64,000 nucleotides of DNA from Norana najaformis (Eukaryota; Annelida; Clitellata; Crassiclitellata; Hormogastridae). Of this stretch, positions 44,401-54,500 are shown in pieces. The position numbers and the translations under genes were made by a program. Under the pieces are notes generated by a model, which was not told the origin of the DNA, made no database searches, and was given only the letters and a program-made list of their open reading frames with translations. Each line of letters begins with the position of its first letter. Positions within the stretch are counted from its first letter, which is position 1. The stretch spans positions 13,570,607 to 13,634,606 of the forward strand of contig OZ029916.1 of assembly GCA_964023275.1 (NCBI GenBank). The letters run 5' to 3'.

Positions 44401-45504
44401 TGTTATCTGATAACAGTTGATTTTTTCAGTGGTTTCTTCGAAGTAGATTTTTTTACAAGAGATGTCCAGCAAGACAGTAATAGCAAAGATCAAACAGCAT
44501 TTCGCTAGACATGGAATTCCAGATGTGCTGGTCAGTGACGGAGGTTCGCCATATGCGTCCGGTGCGTTCAAAAGATTCAGTACAGAATGGGGTTTCAAAC
44601 ATGAAATCACAAGTCCAGGAAATATTAAAGCCAACGGTGCAGCAGAAGCCGCGGTCAAGATAGCAAAAAGAATGATGAGACGATGTCAGACAGTGAAAGA
44701 GGATCCATTCATAGGATTATTAAATAAGCGTAACACTCCAACTGAGGGCATGGAAACAAGCCAAGCACAGCGGTTCTTTGGGAGACGCACCAAGACTTTA
44801 TACCAACAACGGCAGGGAATTTACGCACGTCTTGGGATGTAAATAAAGATGGAAAGATCAGAGACGCGAAACGAGCAAACGTAGCGCAACATGCGGACAA
44901 AAAAAGGAGAGACTTGAGACCCTTACAAGTGGGTAGCCCGGTAAGAATTCAGCCGTTGGCGCCAGAGGAACGTAAGTGGACACCTGCTGTCGTAACGTCA
45001 CGAAGGTCCAGCCGTTCTTACGAAGTAAGAACACAAGATGGACGCACTTACTGGCGCAACCGACAATTTCTGAGGCAGGCGGGGAACAGAAGTGAAGCTC
45101 CACGCGGCGAGGAAAGAATTAATTCATCAGAGAAAGAGGACGTGGATCAAACGATGCCTATCGCGAAAACAATAGAGAATGGAGACACATCGGAGTGTCT
45201 CAACGGAGGTGAAAGAAGTAACACGACATGTGAAGAGGAAGAATCCGGGATTACACGGATGATGGGATCAGCGGACATAACGGAGAATAACGGTGGACTG
45301 TATCCCACTCGAAGCGGCAGGACCATAAGGCCTGTTGTCGTTTAAACTGTTGATCGTTTGTTGATCGTTGATAGTTTGAACTGTTGATTGTTTGAACTGT
45401 TGATCGTTGAAATGTTGATTGTTTGAACTGTTGATCGTTGGACACTGTTGGGCACAATTTTAATAAGGCATGAAATAATTTTATTTTATTTAAAAGAAGA
45501 AAGA

Positions 45505-45607
45505 TGTTACGTGATGGGCTGGATATCAATCAGCTCATCCTTGTTGTAAAACACCTGTTAAAAGGCACAGCCCTGACAGTTGAATAAAGGACGTTAAACA
45601 CGTAACA
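45505..45607 (+). repeat. Gypsy 3' LTR
   Basis: This 103-bp partner of 41377-41476 is preceded by a purine tract. A small minisatellite of TGTTGATCGTTTGAAC-like units (45343-45443) lies between the end of pol and this LTR. Confidence 0.9.
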
Positions 45608-45656
45608 TATGGAACAAAATACAAATACCACAACCAGATTGAACTCTGTATATGTA

Positions 45657-45705
45657 TATAGCTATTAATTCTAATATATACAAAATATATTAAAATTAAT
45701 AGCTA
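45657..45705. repeat. AT-rich inverted repeat (hairpin)
   Basis: TAGCTATTAATTCTAATATA and ATATATTAAAATTAATAGCT are near-perfect inverted copies around a 5-7 base loop, inside the right part of the hAT-like element. Confidence 0.7.
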
Positions 45706-45838
45706 CGTAAATGCTCTAAAGGGCTTTGTCCCTGTAACGCCTGACCATCGGTTTTCCCATGGACCATACTGGAGCTTGGCCCCAGACGCGCATTATAAAC
45801 GCCCTTATAAACTTTCTGGATTCGCCACTGTATACTCT

Positions 45839-46431
45839 GATATTGCGTCACAAATTTTGCAAGTGTCGAAATATTTTTTTAAAAAATACGGCTCGTGAAG
45901 ACTGAAAGTTTCCTATTCGAGTGTATCTAGTATAATAAACTTTTCCAGTGGTTGTAAAAAATGACAAAAATTACAATAACATTCTTGTAGATTATATCGG
46001 ATATAATGTATAATTTTATCAACCTTAGGTCTGGACTTGGCTGAGGTTGGCTCACACAACTTTTTAACACTTCCCGGGCCTCTGCCTAGCTTAAGTACCT
46101 TATATACATCGTCATATAAAAATTAGATCCATTAGATACATTGGATAGGGAAGAATGTCCTGCACTGGACCTGGGTTATGTCCTGCATTGCGCCACATGT
46201 GGTACCTAAGCCGTACTTACAAATTAACGATTGTAGCGGCACCTAGCGAATGTCGTCGATATTAAAAATCACCAGGCGTCTTACGTTGCACAAACGAGAC
46301 CGTTTGACACAAATACAGCAGATCTTCAGTTTTAGGTAATAAATATAAAATATTTTACCCATGCATTCTCACTCAGTGTATTAAATGCCCGGTGCCGATT
46401 AAGCCTCAGTTTTTCAAAAACTATTTAGGTC
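45839..46431. other. Unassigned spacer between two hAT-like elements
   Basis: No gene or repeat was recognised. It is AT-rich, with no open frame of note. Confidence 0.4.
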
Positions 46432-46439
46432 GGTATATC

Positions 46440-47858
46440 CAGAGGCGAAAATCTGTACATAACTTTGGGGAGACGGCGCGATAGCGCCGAAAGTGTTTTG
46501 GCATTTTTGTTCGTAATGGGGGGACAGAGGGGGACAGTAAACATAAATGGGATGACAGAGACTACCCAAATATTCATTATTCATCAGTTGCATGCAGGTT
46601 ACAGAGTTCATATGACGATAAAGAGTAAACATCTAGATTCTAAGTAAAGGCTAAATAAGCCGAAACTGCTAATGACTTTTTAGTGAGGGACAACAAACAG
46701 ATGGCTTACTGTATGTTTTTTTGTACAATTTTCTACACATACTGTTGCAACTTGATTAAAGTGTTTGAACACTTTTATTCACAGTTGGTGAATAGGGGCA
46801 GTGTCAGTGAACAGAAATATAATAAATGGGGAGGTATGCAATCATCCATTTTGTAGTTTGGCACCTAAGATATTAGATCTTACGGTGGAACGGGAAATAA
46901 ATGTGCAAACAATTAATGAAATTTATAAATTATGGGATATGGGATTCAGTAATGGTAGGCCTATATGGGAACTTAGGGCCTATATGTTGTAATACGTACC
47001 CGATTTTTCTTTTTGCTGGAACTGAAACTTAACAATGACTGTTTGAGACGTTTGATTGAAGCATTCTTCGAAGATGCATCAGAAGTAGAAGCCATGGCTC
47101 GGAGCCTAGATCACTTAAACTATCGTTAACTAAACACGCAACAAGGTGCAACTACACCATATGCCGAACTCTGAGACAAATAGCAAGGAGTAGTAGTGAA
47201 TAATAACTATCTCAATAAATTCCTCAATAGCATCTTGCTGGTACGAAACCCGACTCTCTTTGTCTTTCTATATTTATCCTCCTTTCTAGTCCGGGCTATT
47301 TTCTTCATATGGTGGTCCTACTCCGCTGCCTTATCGCATATTTAGCATTCTATATTGCTCTCCCTGTAGGCCTATTGCGATACACGGTCTTATTTGGTCA
47401 TCCTAATGTGGTGGCAGACTTCAGTAGCATTTCATCTTCTCCCATCATACATCGCAGCATCAACCTCCCCTCACATTCCTGAGCTCCACCGTCCGTCCTA
47501 CAGATCGCACTCTTCCTTCCAGCTCCCATCCTAGGGTGAACGCGTTGCCTTTGGGGTCATACCTTGCCGTGTCTTCATATCTGTGTGCCTCTGTCTATCT
47601 CCTTTCCGCTGTCTGTCGTCTTCTCGTCTTTGCATGAGTCATGCCTACTTGTCTTAAAGTTCCTGTCTTTTATCATATAAATAATTTAATTCTACAATAT
47701 TTTATGATAAAAGTTTAATGAAGCAGGGGCACAGTGCTTGGTTTAGCTCTGCCCCCTACTCTTCCCCCATTAGAAGTTTCAACTTTGGGGGTAATCCCCC
47801 CAGTCAAAACTTTGGGGAGGACAGTCCCCTTCTGTCCCCCTCGTGATTTACGCCACTG
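46440..47858. mobile_element. hAT-like non-autonomous DNA transposon
   Basis: This 1419-bp element begins CAGAGGCGAAAATC and ends GATTTACGCCACTG, 12 of 14 bases inverted-identical. Flanks GGTATATC (46432-46439) and GGTATATT (47859-47866) form an 8-bp duplication with one mismatch. Both subterminal regions carry GGGGGACAG motifs. No transposase is present. The inner part 47270-47650 is a repeat also found at 8490-8850 in opposite orientation. Confidence 0.75.
47270..47650 (+). repeat. Unclassified interspersed repeat (partner of 8490-8850)
   Basis: It shares CTACAGATCGCACTCTTCCT, TTTGGGGTCATACCTTGCCG and TTCATATCTGTGTGCC with the reverse complement of 8510-8600. It lies inside the hAT-like element at 46440-47858. 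Confidence 0.5.
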
Positions 47859-48076
47859 GGTATATTGCACTGCAGATGGTGAAAATTGGGAATCATCTCC
47901 AGCATCTGCATCTTTTATTGTGTGCCAAATACAGGTCACCGGTGATTGATGGCCTGCATAAGGACAGACACGTCGCTTGCATTGGAGTCCCCAATTCTGA
48001 TTACATTTAATGAATGCAGCTAATAAAACAGCGCACCCCAACGAAGAAAAGTGGGTTCAATATATCATATGCAGAT

Positions 48077-48659
48077 TAGAGAGTGACACGGGGACAAAAC
48101 TTTGCTCCATCCCACCGTGGGACTGTTCCCATCGCCACCCCGTCCCCATCAGGTGTGTCCCCATACCCATCCCGTCCCCATCACGTCAGTCCCATCCCCG
48201 ACCCAATCACGTCAGTCCCATCCCCGTCCCCATTACCGTCATAGTGAAGCAAAAAGCAATGAAATGGTCACACATATGTGACCCAATCTGACAAAATGAG
48301 TCTTAAGTCGCAAAATCCAATTTTTTTAGAAACTGACATTATCTCCGGAACTGCAGTAGGCCTATTTGAAATATTTACATAAATGATATACCATGAATAT
48401 TCAAGAATTTCAGTATAGCGCTTAATTAGTTACACTGAGTAGGCAGAACAATTTAGAACAAAAAGTAATTGTCTATGCAGTGGGGAATTTTGGTAATGCC
48501 ACAACCGTTACAACGGGAATTACCTTGCTTGTATTTCCATTCTCACGGCATTACCGCAAGCCCCTATTCCATCACCGCAGTATTACCGTCGCTTCTGACA
48601 CCATTATCGTGGTAAAATCCGCGGTATTACCGCATTCCCCATTACCGTGTCACTCTGTG
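48077..48659. mobile_element. hAT-like MITE with GC-rich internal repeats
   Basis: This 583-bp element has ends TAGAGAGTGACACGG (left) and CCGTGTCACTCTGTG (right), sharing AGAGTGACACGG in inverted orientation. A perfect 8-bp duplication ATGCAGAT flanks it (48069-48076 and 48660-48667). Near the left end CCCCATC/CCCCGTC units repeat (48115-48240), near the right end ATTACCGC/ATTACCGT units (48520-48650). No coding frame is present. The 8-bp duplication and YAGAG-type ends fit hAT. Confidence 0.82.
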
Positions 48660-48667
48660 ATGCAGAT

Positions 48668-48899
48668 ACTGTGCACACTGACGGAAATGCACGGGGCCTA
48701 TTACATATGCCACAATTGCAATTCGGATGACTCGGAGTGATAAAAAGTAACCGCTTAAAACAAGTGTCTGCGATTTTAGCCCGTACGGTAGACCTATAGG
48801 CCAGTGTCATATTTTTTAGCTGAATGAACGTTTTGACGGTGTTTTGATAGTCTGATTAGAATAGGTAATCCATTCAAAACTGAAATTTCACCTTTTCAA
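48668..48899. other. Unassigned spacer
   Basis: No gene or recognised repeat is seen. Confidence 0.4.
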
Positions 48900-49128
48900 G
48901 AAATCCCACCCTGATCAGTCTTCCCATTTCTCCCAGCTTAAACATAACCAACCCTAACCTCTTCTCCCCTCCTCTCTGTGGTCTCCTGGTAACTGGACTT
49001 GGTGCTTGACATGGCATCATTAGACAACCCCACGAACTTGACGCAGCGCTCGTGAATAAGCTGGTGCCCTGCGCTTAACATTTAAGTAGCACTTTAGAAA
49101 TTTCGAGTTAACGATTACGATCATTTTG
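48900..49128 (+). repeat. LINE 3' tail, family A (diverged)
   Basis: CTCGTGAATAAGCTGGTGCC, CTGCGCTTAACATTTAAGTA, GCACTTTAGAAATTTCGAG and TTAACGATTACGATC follow the family A order. Confidence 0.55.
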
Positions 49129-49544
49129 TTTCACTGGCCTTTGAGACGCTTGACCCAATCAACAACAGAGGCACGGTCTTTCTCACGAAGGTTGCGCCTT
49201 GCCTCTCCTGCATTTCCGGTGACTTGAGTGAAACAAGTAATCGCTTCCAACAGTCGCAACGGGGATCCAACGCTTTAATGCAGTCAATTTTTCTGAGTAA
49301 CTTTATACTGCCGGATATTGATGAGTCGCAGTTGTGCCAAATACATGAGGCCCATTTCGTTTCCGGCCTGATTTACATAGCCTTTGGATGCAGAACACCT
49401 TCAGGAAAAAATTAAAATATAAATTTAAAAAAATAAAATATAAAAAATATTAGTGTGCTAGGCTGCAAAAATTGGCACCTTCCACTGTCTAGACCAAAAT
49501 AATGCCACTGCTAGAAGCCGAGATGGGTAAAGACAACCTAGGAG

Positions 49545-49594
49545 GAAGTTGCACACCTGGGTCGCTGATTTGTCGCAAGTGTTGCATGTTGTTG
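49545..49594 (+). repeat. 50-bp direct repeat, copy 1
   Basis: GAAGTTGCACACCTGGGTCG then CTGATTTGTCGCAAGTGTTG and CATGTTGTTG recur at 49840-49889 with one mismatch. The 245 bp between them hold no recognised gene. Weaker similarity extends upstream (TGCCACTG at about 49503 and 49793). Confidence 0.85.
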
Positions 49595-49839
49595 ATTCTA
49601 TAGCAAAGTTTGCTGAACGACAAATAAACCAACGACTTGTTGCGCAGATAATGATACCGATATCGCGCTACCCCTGTATTTAGAGAAAAACGAAGCAGAA
49701 ACTTTGAAAAATACCAAGAAAAAACTGATAACCAATACCGACATTAAAAACCGATAAAGACCCAGCTGTGCTTCATAATACCCGATGATAGTGCCACTGG
49801 TGGCCATCTGTTGTCCAAAATCTTAATCGTAGCATATGA

Positions 49840-49889
49840 GAAGTTGCACACCTGGGTCGCTGATTAGTCGCAAGTGTTGCATGTTGTTG
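49840..49889 (+). repeat. 50-bp direct repeat, copy 2
   Basis: It pairs with 49545-49594 at a period of 295 bp; 49 of 50 bases match. Confidence 0.85.
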
Positions 49890-49924
49890 CTTCTCTTGTA
49901 CGTAACTCCAACTTTCGTAATCCA

Positions 49925-51790
49925 AAATTTGTAAAGCGCCACTTCAAGGTATACTCATCAGAGGCGCTCCCGGCCCGACGACACAGAACCACTGGAAAAC
50001 AAGTAGATCTTCAAGCGCTTACGGAAGAGAGGGGTAGAAAGGCTGAGAAGTTCATGCCGAAGGTCACCAGACAGGCAGTTCCTAGATCTAGTGCCAGCCA
50101 CAGCAAAACTTCTGCGTTGAGCCGTGGCTGTTCGAGCCAATGGAACAAGCAAGTCACCCTGAGCCGCGAACAGAGCAGTCTGTGGCCGGGGACAGAGGAG
50201 ATCCGAACACAAAGCTCCCTTATAGGTATACAGAGGGGCGCATCCAGTGAGACAGTTACGTACAAGAGCCAGAATTTTGAATTTAATACCTTCCCGAATA
50301 GGCAGCCAGTGTAATTCCTCAGACATGAAGGCCGAGATGTGGCCAAACCTAAGGATACCTCCAATCAGGCAAGCAGCAGCATTTAGGACAGACTGAAGCT
50401 GCAAGATGCAAGAGAGACCTAAGCCTGCAAAGACAGCATTACCATAGTCAATCCTAGAGCAGATGAATACATGAATCAGAGTGGTTGTAGCCTGGGTTGT
50501 GAGGGAATGGCGTATAGTGCATATCTGGCGCAGGTGATTAAAGCACGTTAGAGAAACACTTCATATGCTCCAACAGTGTAAGCTCCTGATTCAGAGTCAC
50601 TCCCAGGTCACGAACTGAAGAGGAGAAGGTGATATGAGGAAATAGTCTGGGTAGACTGGTCAGGTCAGTCTTGGAAAGTTGAAGTTGGACATGGCTACCA
50701 ATCCACATGAACTAAGTCTTACCAGGGTTCAGACAGAGACGGTTTGGCCTCAAGCAGGCCTCGATTGCCTCTGACACCCGAAGCATTTCCTGGATTAAAG
50801 AGACAGCTTCAGCAGCTGGGCCATCAATATATGTCTGGGTTTCATCGGCATATTGGTGGGGCACTACCCCGGTCAGAGACAGGACACGGTCAAGGTCAGC
50901 GGTGTAGAGAATAAAAAGTAGAGGAGCCAGAACAGAGCCTACGGGAAACCCAGGGTGACCAAGGACCAGTCAGAGCATGTTGAGCCGAAGTTCACAGACT
51001 GAGAGCGACCAGTAAGAAATGAGCGGAACCATAAGAGAGCTGGACCGACTAGACCAGATGAAATCTCAAGGCGCTCCAGAAGAATACTGTGATCAACTGT
51101 ATCAAAGGTGGTGCTAATGTCAAAGAGAGCAGGAGGGTTAGGCCTACGTGACCCCTATCAAAAGCCCCAAGGGTGTCAGCTAATATACAGACAATAACTG
51201 ATTCTGTTAAATGAAACCTTTTGAAACCCGACAGAAGGGAATTAGCCTCAAGATACTGCAGTAATTGTGTCGACACGTGCTTTTCAACCAATTTGGACAG
51301 GAATGATAAGTTGGAGATGGGCCGATAATTAGCAATATCATTAATGTCTAGGTCAGGATGTTTCAGGGAAGGGAAAACAATAGCCCGTTTTTGGGAGGGG
51401 GAAGGGAGCCTTCACCCAAAATAGTGCTACACGGTAGATGCAAAAAGGCAACAAATCGTCCATAAATAGAAACGGCGGCAGAGGGTTCAGTTGGCAGGAC
51501 TTCGATGGTGATGACAGTAGTGGCCGACGCAGACCCTCCACGGAGATCGGCTCAAAGACTGACATCCTGTAGACCGTCAGAGGAAAAGACGGAGGAGTAG
51601 CGCCTTCAATTGAGCGGCGGACTGAATCCACCTTCTTTTGCATGAAGTCCAGGTAATCTCTGGTTGCGAATGATGGACATAAGGGAACTGCCTTTGAAGT
51701 GGTACGTCCAAGGATGCTGGAGAGCGACGTCCAAAGTCGGCATGGGTTGGATTTGTCTCTATCGATCAACGTCTCCCAAAATGGGCCCCC
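49925..51790 (-). mobile_element. CR1/L2-like LINE, longest RT copy in the window
   Basis: Read on minus from 51770: NPCRLWTSLSSILGRTTSKA, DYLDFMQKKVDSVRRSIEGA (linker), EGLRRPLLSSPSKSCQLNPL, then RT pieces EANSLLSGFKRFHLTESVIV and QYADETQTYIDGPAAEAVSL (active site reads YADE instead of YADD), then QLQSVLNAAACLIGGILRFG, EELHWLPIREGIKFKILALV, FAVAGTRSRNCLSGDLRHEL and RKRLKIYLFSSGSVSSGRER. The 3' end has paired arms AGCGCCACTT and AGAGGCGCTC around 49935-49970. Several frame breaks are present, and the 5' end is truncated near 51790. Confidence 0.82.
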
Positions 51791-52620
51791 TATAACGCGC
51801 CGTCAGAGGAAATCGTAGCTTGAGTCACAAGGGGATTTTGAACAGAGCGTGGCTTGATTGTTTGCATTTTATATAAAGAACAATTTGGATAACTGCAATA
51901 AATCTCATCATAGAATTGCGAAACCTGATGAGAATTATACCGCGACGATTCTAGCCGACAGTGATAATGATATAGTGAGCATCACTGGCAGATAGTGTGC
52001 TCTACGTTGTCTGCTTACTGATGTCAGACCCACAACACTGTTCATACGCTCGAACCAACGTTCCTATTGGCTCGAACTCGTCTCAAACTCTTCTATAGAA
52101 GTGGAACAATTCTTTTGCATGCAGAAGAGGTAAGTCTGACTTTTGGCGGGGGGCGGCGGTTTATAAACTTAACTGCAGTAGCCTACTTATATTAAAATTG
52201 TCTCTATTCTCAAGTCTTTGGTTTCATGTGTTGTCTTTGATACACATGTTTACATCGCAGGGGCGCGTTGTTGCGGGATCAGCATCGGAATTGAGAATTA
52301 AACATATGAGCACACGCGAATTTAATTTTTAAAGTTGTCCAGTTTTAAAGAATCTTCAAATTAATGTTAAAGTAACCGTTTGATTATCTGGGCAACTACA
52401 GTTACGATTAATATCGGCGGCTGCAGCACATTCATGGTTCGCTACAATCATCGGACTCGTTGTCCTTGATTTGCTATAATTTTCGCTCCTTCCTCCTTTG
52501 AATGCGTTTCTAACTTTCTGTCACTCTATCATTCTGATCTACTGACAGTTTTGAACTTCTATCACCCTTTTATATTGTATACCTATGAATGTAATAATGA
52601 ATTACTTCTGTCCAGGGGCT
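51791..52620. other. Unassigned stretch
   Basis: No gene or clear repeat is seen on either strand. The part next to the LINE may contain unread LINE linker. Confidence 0.35.
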
Positions 52621-52639
52621 GGCAATTTTTGTGAAACGG

Positions 52640-52745
52640 TCCCTTTTGTTGGTGATGGATCGCACCTGATAAATTCACTGAAAATTGAGCAGGGTCGATG
52701 CAGTACGAGCGCGATAGAAAAACGTGTACATTTACATTTACATTC
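52640..52745 (+). repeat. SINE, 3' half (same family as 24905-25168)
   Basis: GATAAATTCACTGAAAATTG then AGCAGGGTCGATGCAGTACG, GCGCGATAGAAAAACG and TGTACATTTACATTTACATT match the 3' half of the SINE at 24905. Confidence 0.7.
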
Positions 52746-52930
52746 TGGTTGCCGTATTTGTAAACAATATGGCCACCCAAGAATGCGAGATAAAGTAGAG
52801 CACTGCATGCTACCGGAAGGACTATTGAATACATAATTAAGTATTAAGTAAGTAACATAGTAACACAAAGTTTTTCAAAATACTTTTTTGGTCTCAGTAA
52901 AGTAAGAAGTCAATAGTTTCTGTGACATAT

Positions 52931-53908
52931 ATGGCGGACACGCGAGAGTTTGTTGTTTGCGAGATGTTGTGTTTTATAATGAATAAGTTTGGAAAAGTGC
53001 CGGAAAAAAATGTAAAATCGGTGGTAGTCAGTTTCTTCAAAGAGGAAGAAATAGGAGCTGGTAAAGAGTCGTTATATCAAGCGATAGAAAATATGAAGTT
53101 TGATGATATGCCCCGTTTGGTGAAACGGAAAGGCGATAACAAGGTGAAAATGGATGTTGACGACGTCTTTACCATGCTAAATCTGGTCGATGGGAAATTG
53201 GCTATTCAGAATCTACCGATATATGTAGCGCTTAACCTTGATAGAGTGCCGACCGTAAAACCCGAAGATCTTGACGTTTATATGCTGGCAACAATAGTGG
53301 CATCAATGGTGAAACAACTCAAATTGCAGGCTATATCAATAACGGAGTTCAACACAAAGGTTGGAACAATGGCTATCGATAATGTCAAGTCAAATTTGCC
53401 CGTCTCTGTTTCCGACGAACATGTTATTGGTGACTGTGTATCTGGATTGCCTTGTAATAAAAGTGCTAAATCAGACGACAAGGATCATACAACGGACAAA
53501 ACTATAGTCAATAAAACTTTGGTTGATAACAGAGATCAATATGCAGATGTCGTAGCCTTTCAGACCAAGGATAATGGGAATTGGGTTACGGTAGTAAAGA
53601 AAGGAAAAGCGGCTAGGCAACCTCAATGTAGAATTATGGGAAAGGGTGGAGAAAAGGTAAGTTGCTCGAAAGCTGAATCCGCAGGCAAAGAAAAGATGTG
53701 GCATCTCTTTGTGGGTTGCTTAGATCCTGACACAACAGAGGAGGACTTGAAGGGACACTTAGAAGAAAATGGATTACCCATAGCCAGTTGCCGTAAGCTT
53801 TAAGCTTGTCATCCGCTATGATCTGGTGAACGATGCTTTTGATGAAGATCTCTGGCCAGCTGGAGTTGAAGTGAGAGATTGGTATTTCAGTGGTCAGTCT
53901 ACTAATAA
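52931..53908 (+). CDS. LINE ORF1 protein
   Basis: The ATG at 52931 (MADTREFVVCEML) is preferred over 52922 because it opens ATGGCGG and matches the start of a similar stump at 23901. The frame runs about 290 residues to 53803. Residues near the end read KMWHLFVGCLDPDTTEEDLK then GHLEENGLPIASC, an RRM-like or ORF1-type C-terminal fold. A frameshift lies at about 53795; the adjacent frame continues FKLVIRYDLVNDAFDEDLWP then AGVEVRDWYFSGQST up to the transposon junction. In related LINEs ORF1 binds the RNA. The lysine-rich middle (VKKGKAARQPQ) fits that role. The function is inferred from position and likeness to LINE ORF1 proteins. Confidence 0.7.
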
Positions 53909-54351
53909 CACTGGCCAACAGAAAAAATTTTTTTCTTGTTGCCTTCGGTTTTAGACCTGTTCTTGGGGTAATTTGGGGCGCTGATTCAGAAAATGTCATT
54001 GGATTGAGTGCATCAGGTCTAGTTTCTGAGATATCGTCGATTTTGTAAAGAAAACCCAGTCCACTCTTTAAACGATGTCTTTGGCAAAACTAAAATGTCA
54101 TAATAAGCTTTATTTATGGCTAATTATAATTCTTGCTGATTCATATAATGCCTACATCCTTATAATGTAAAATCAGCATATCAGCATATCTTGCCGCATG
54201 CTGAGATATTGCTGATTCAACGAAATAACTATTCCGTAGCCTACAGCTTACTCAGCACTAAATTCATGGCCTCATTTAGAATTTATTTGTGCTTATACAG
54301 CGTTTCATGGTTTCGAACTATGTAAATAGATTATGCTGAAGTCAGCATTTA

Positions 54352-54370
54352 TAGCCTATATAAACCGCCT
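54352..54370 (+). promoter_or_regulatory. TATA box of the TIR transposon
   Basis: GCCTATATAAACCGCCTCCT lies about 140 bases before the transposase-like frame, inside the transposon, in the right orientation to start its transcript. Confidence 0.4.
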
Positions 54371-54500
54371 CCTGAAAGCTAGAGCAGCCGCAGTCGTCTT
54401 AGGGCATATTAAGAGTTGGTCGCAAGAACAATCTGTGAATGTGAGCATTAAATAACTACATGTTCTTACTATTTTTTAGGTTAGTCATTTAATTCCTCAG

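Larger units (their letters stand above)
41377..45607 (+). mobile_element. Ty3/Gypsy LTR retrotransposon, Mag-like, broken copy
   Basis: The element is 4231 bp long and framed by short LTRs (41377-41476 and 45505-45607) and by a 5-bp target duplication TATGG on both sides. The left LTR is followed directly by the primer-binding-site-like TGGTGGCAGCGATT; a purine tract, AAAAGAAGAAAGA, precedes the right LTR. Parts in order: gag with CCHC-type zinc-knuckle cysteines (about 41.5-42.3 kb), an aspartic protease motif (about 42.4 kb), reverse transcriptase and RNase H (about 42.6-43.85 kb), and integrase with an HHCC-type region and core (about 44.0-44.9 kb), then a tail to about 45.35 kb. The short LTRs and layout recall the Mag lineage. 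It is broken, with about four breaks. The LTRs differ by roughly 5-8%, so it is clearly older than the element at 31234. It sits inside a hAT-like transposon. Confidence 0.92.
40069..45830. mobile_element. hAT-like DNA transposon, carrying a Gypsy element
   Basis: The outer ends CAGTAGCGGATCCA (40069) and TGGATTCGCCACTG (45830) are inverted copies with 12 of 14 bases matching, and they are flanked by a perfect 8-bp duplication TATACTCT (40061-40068 and 45831-45838). CAG-type termini plus an 8-bp duplication are the hallmarks of hAT elements. Without the Gypsy insert the element is about 1.5 kb and has no transposase frame, so it is non-autonomous. Inside it are also a 92-bp tandem duplication (40228-40413), a LINE family B tail (41015-41112) and an AT hairpin (45657-45705). 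Confidence 0.85.
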
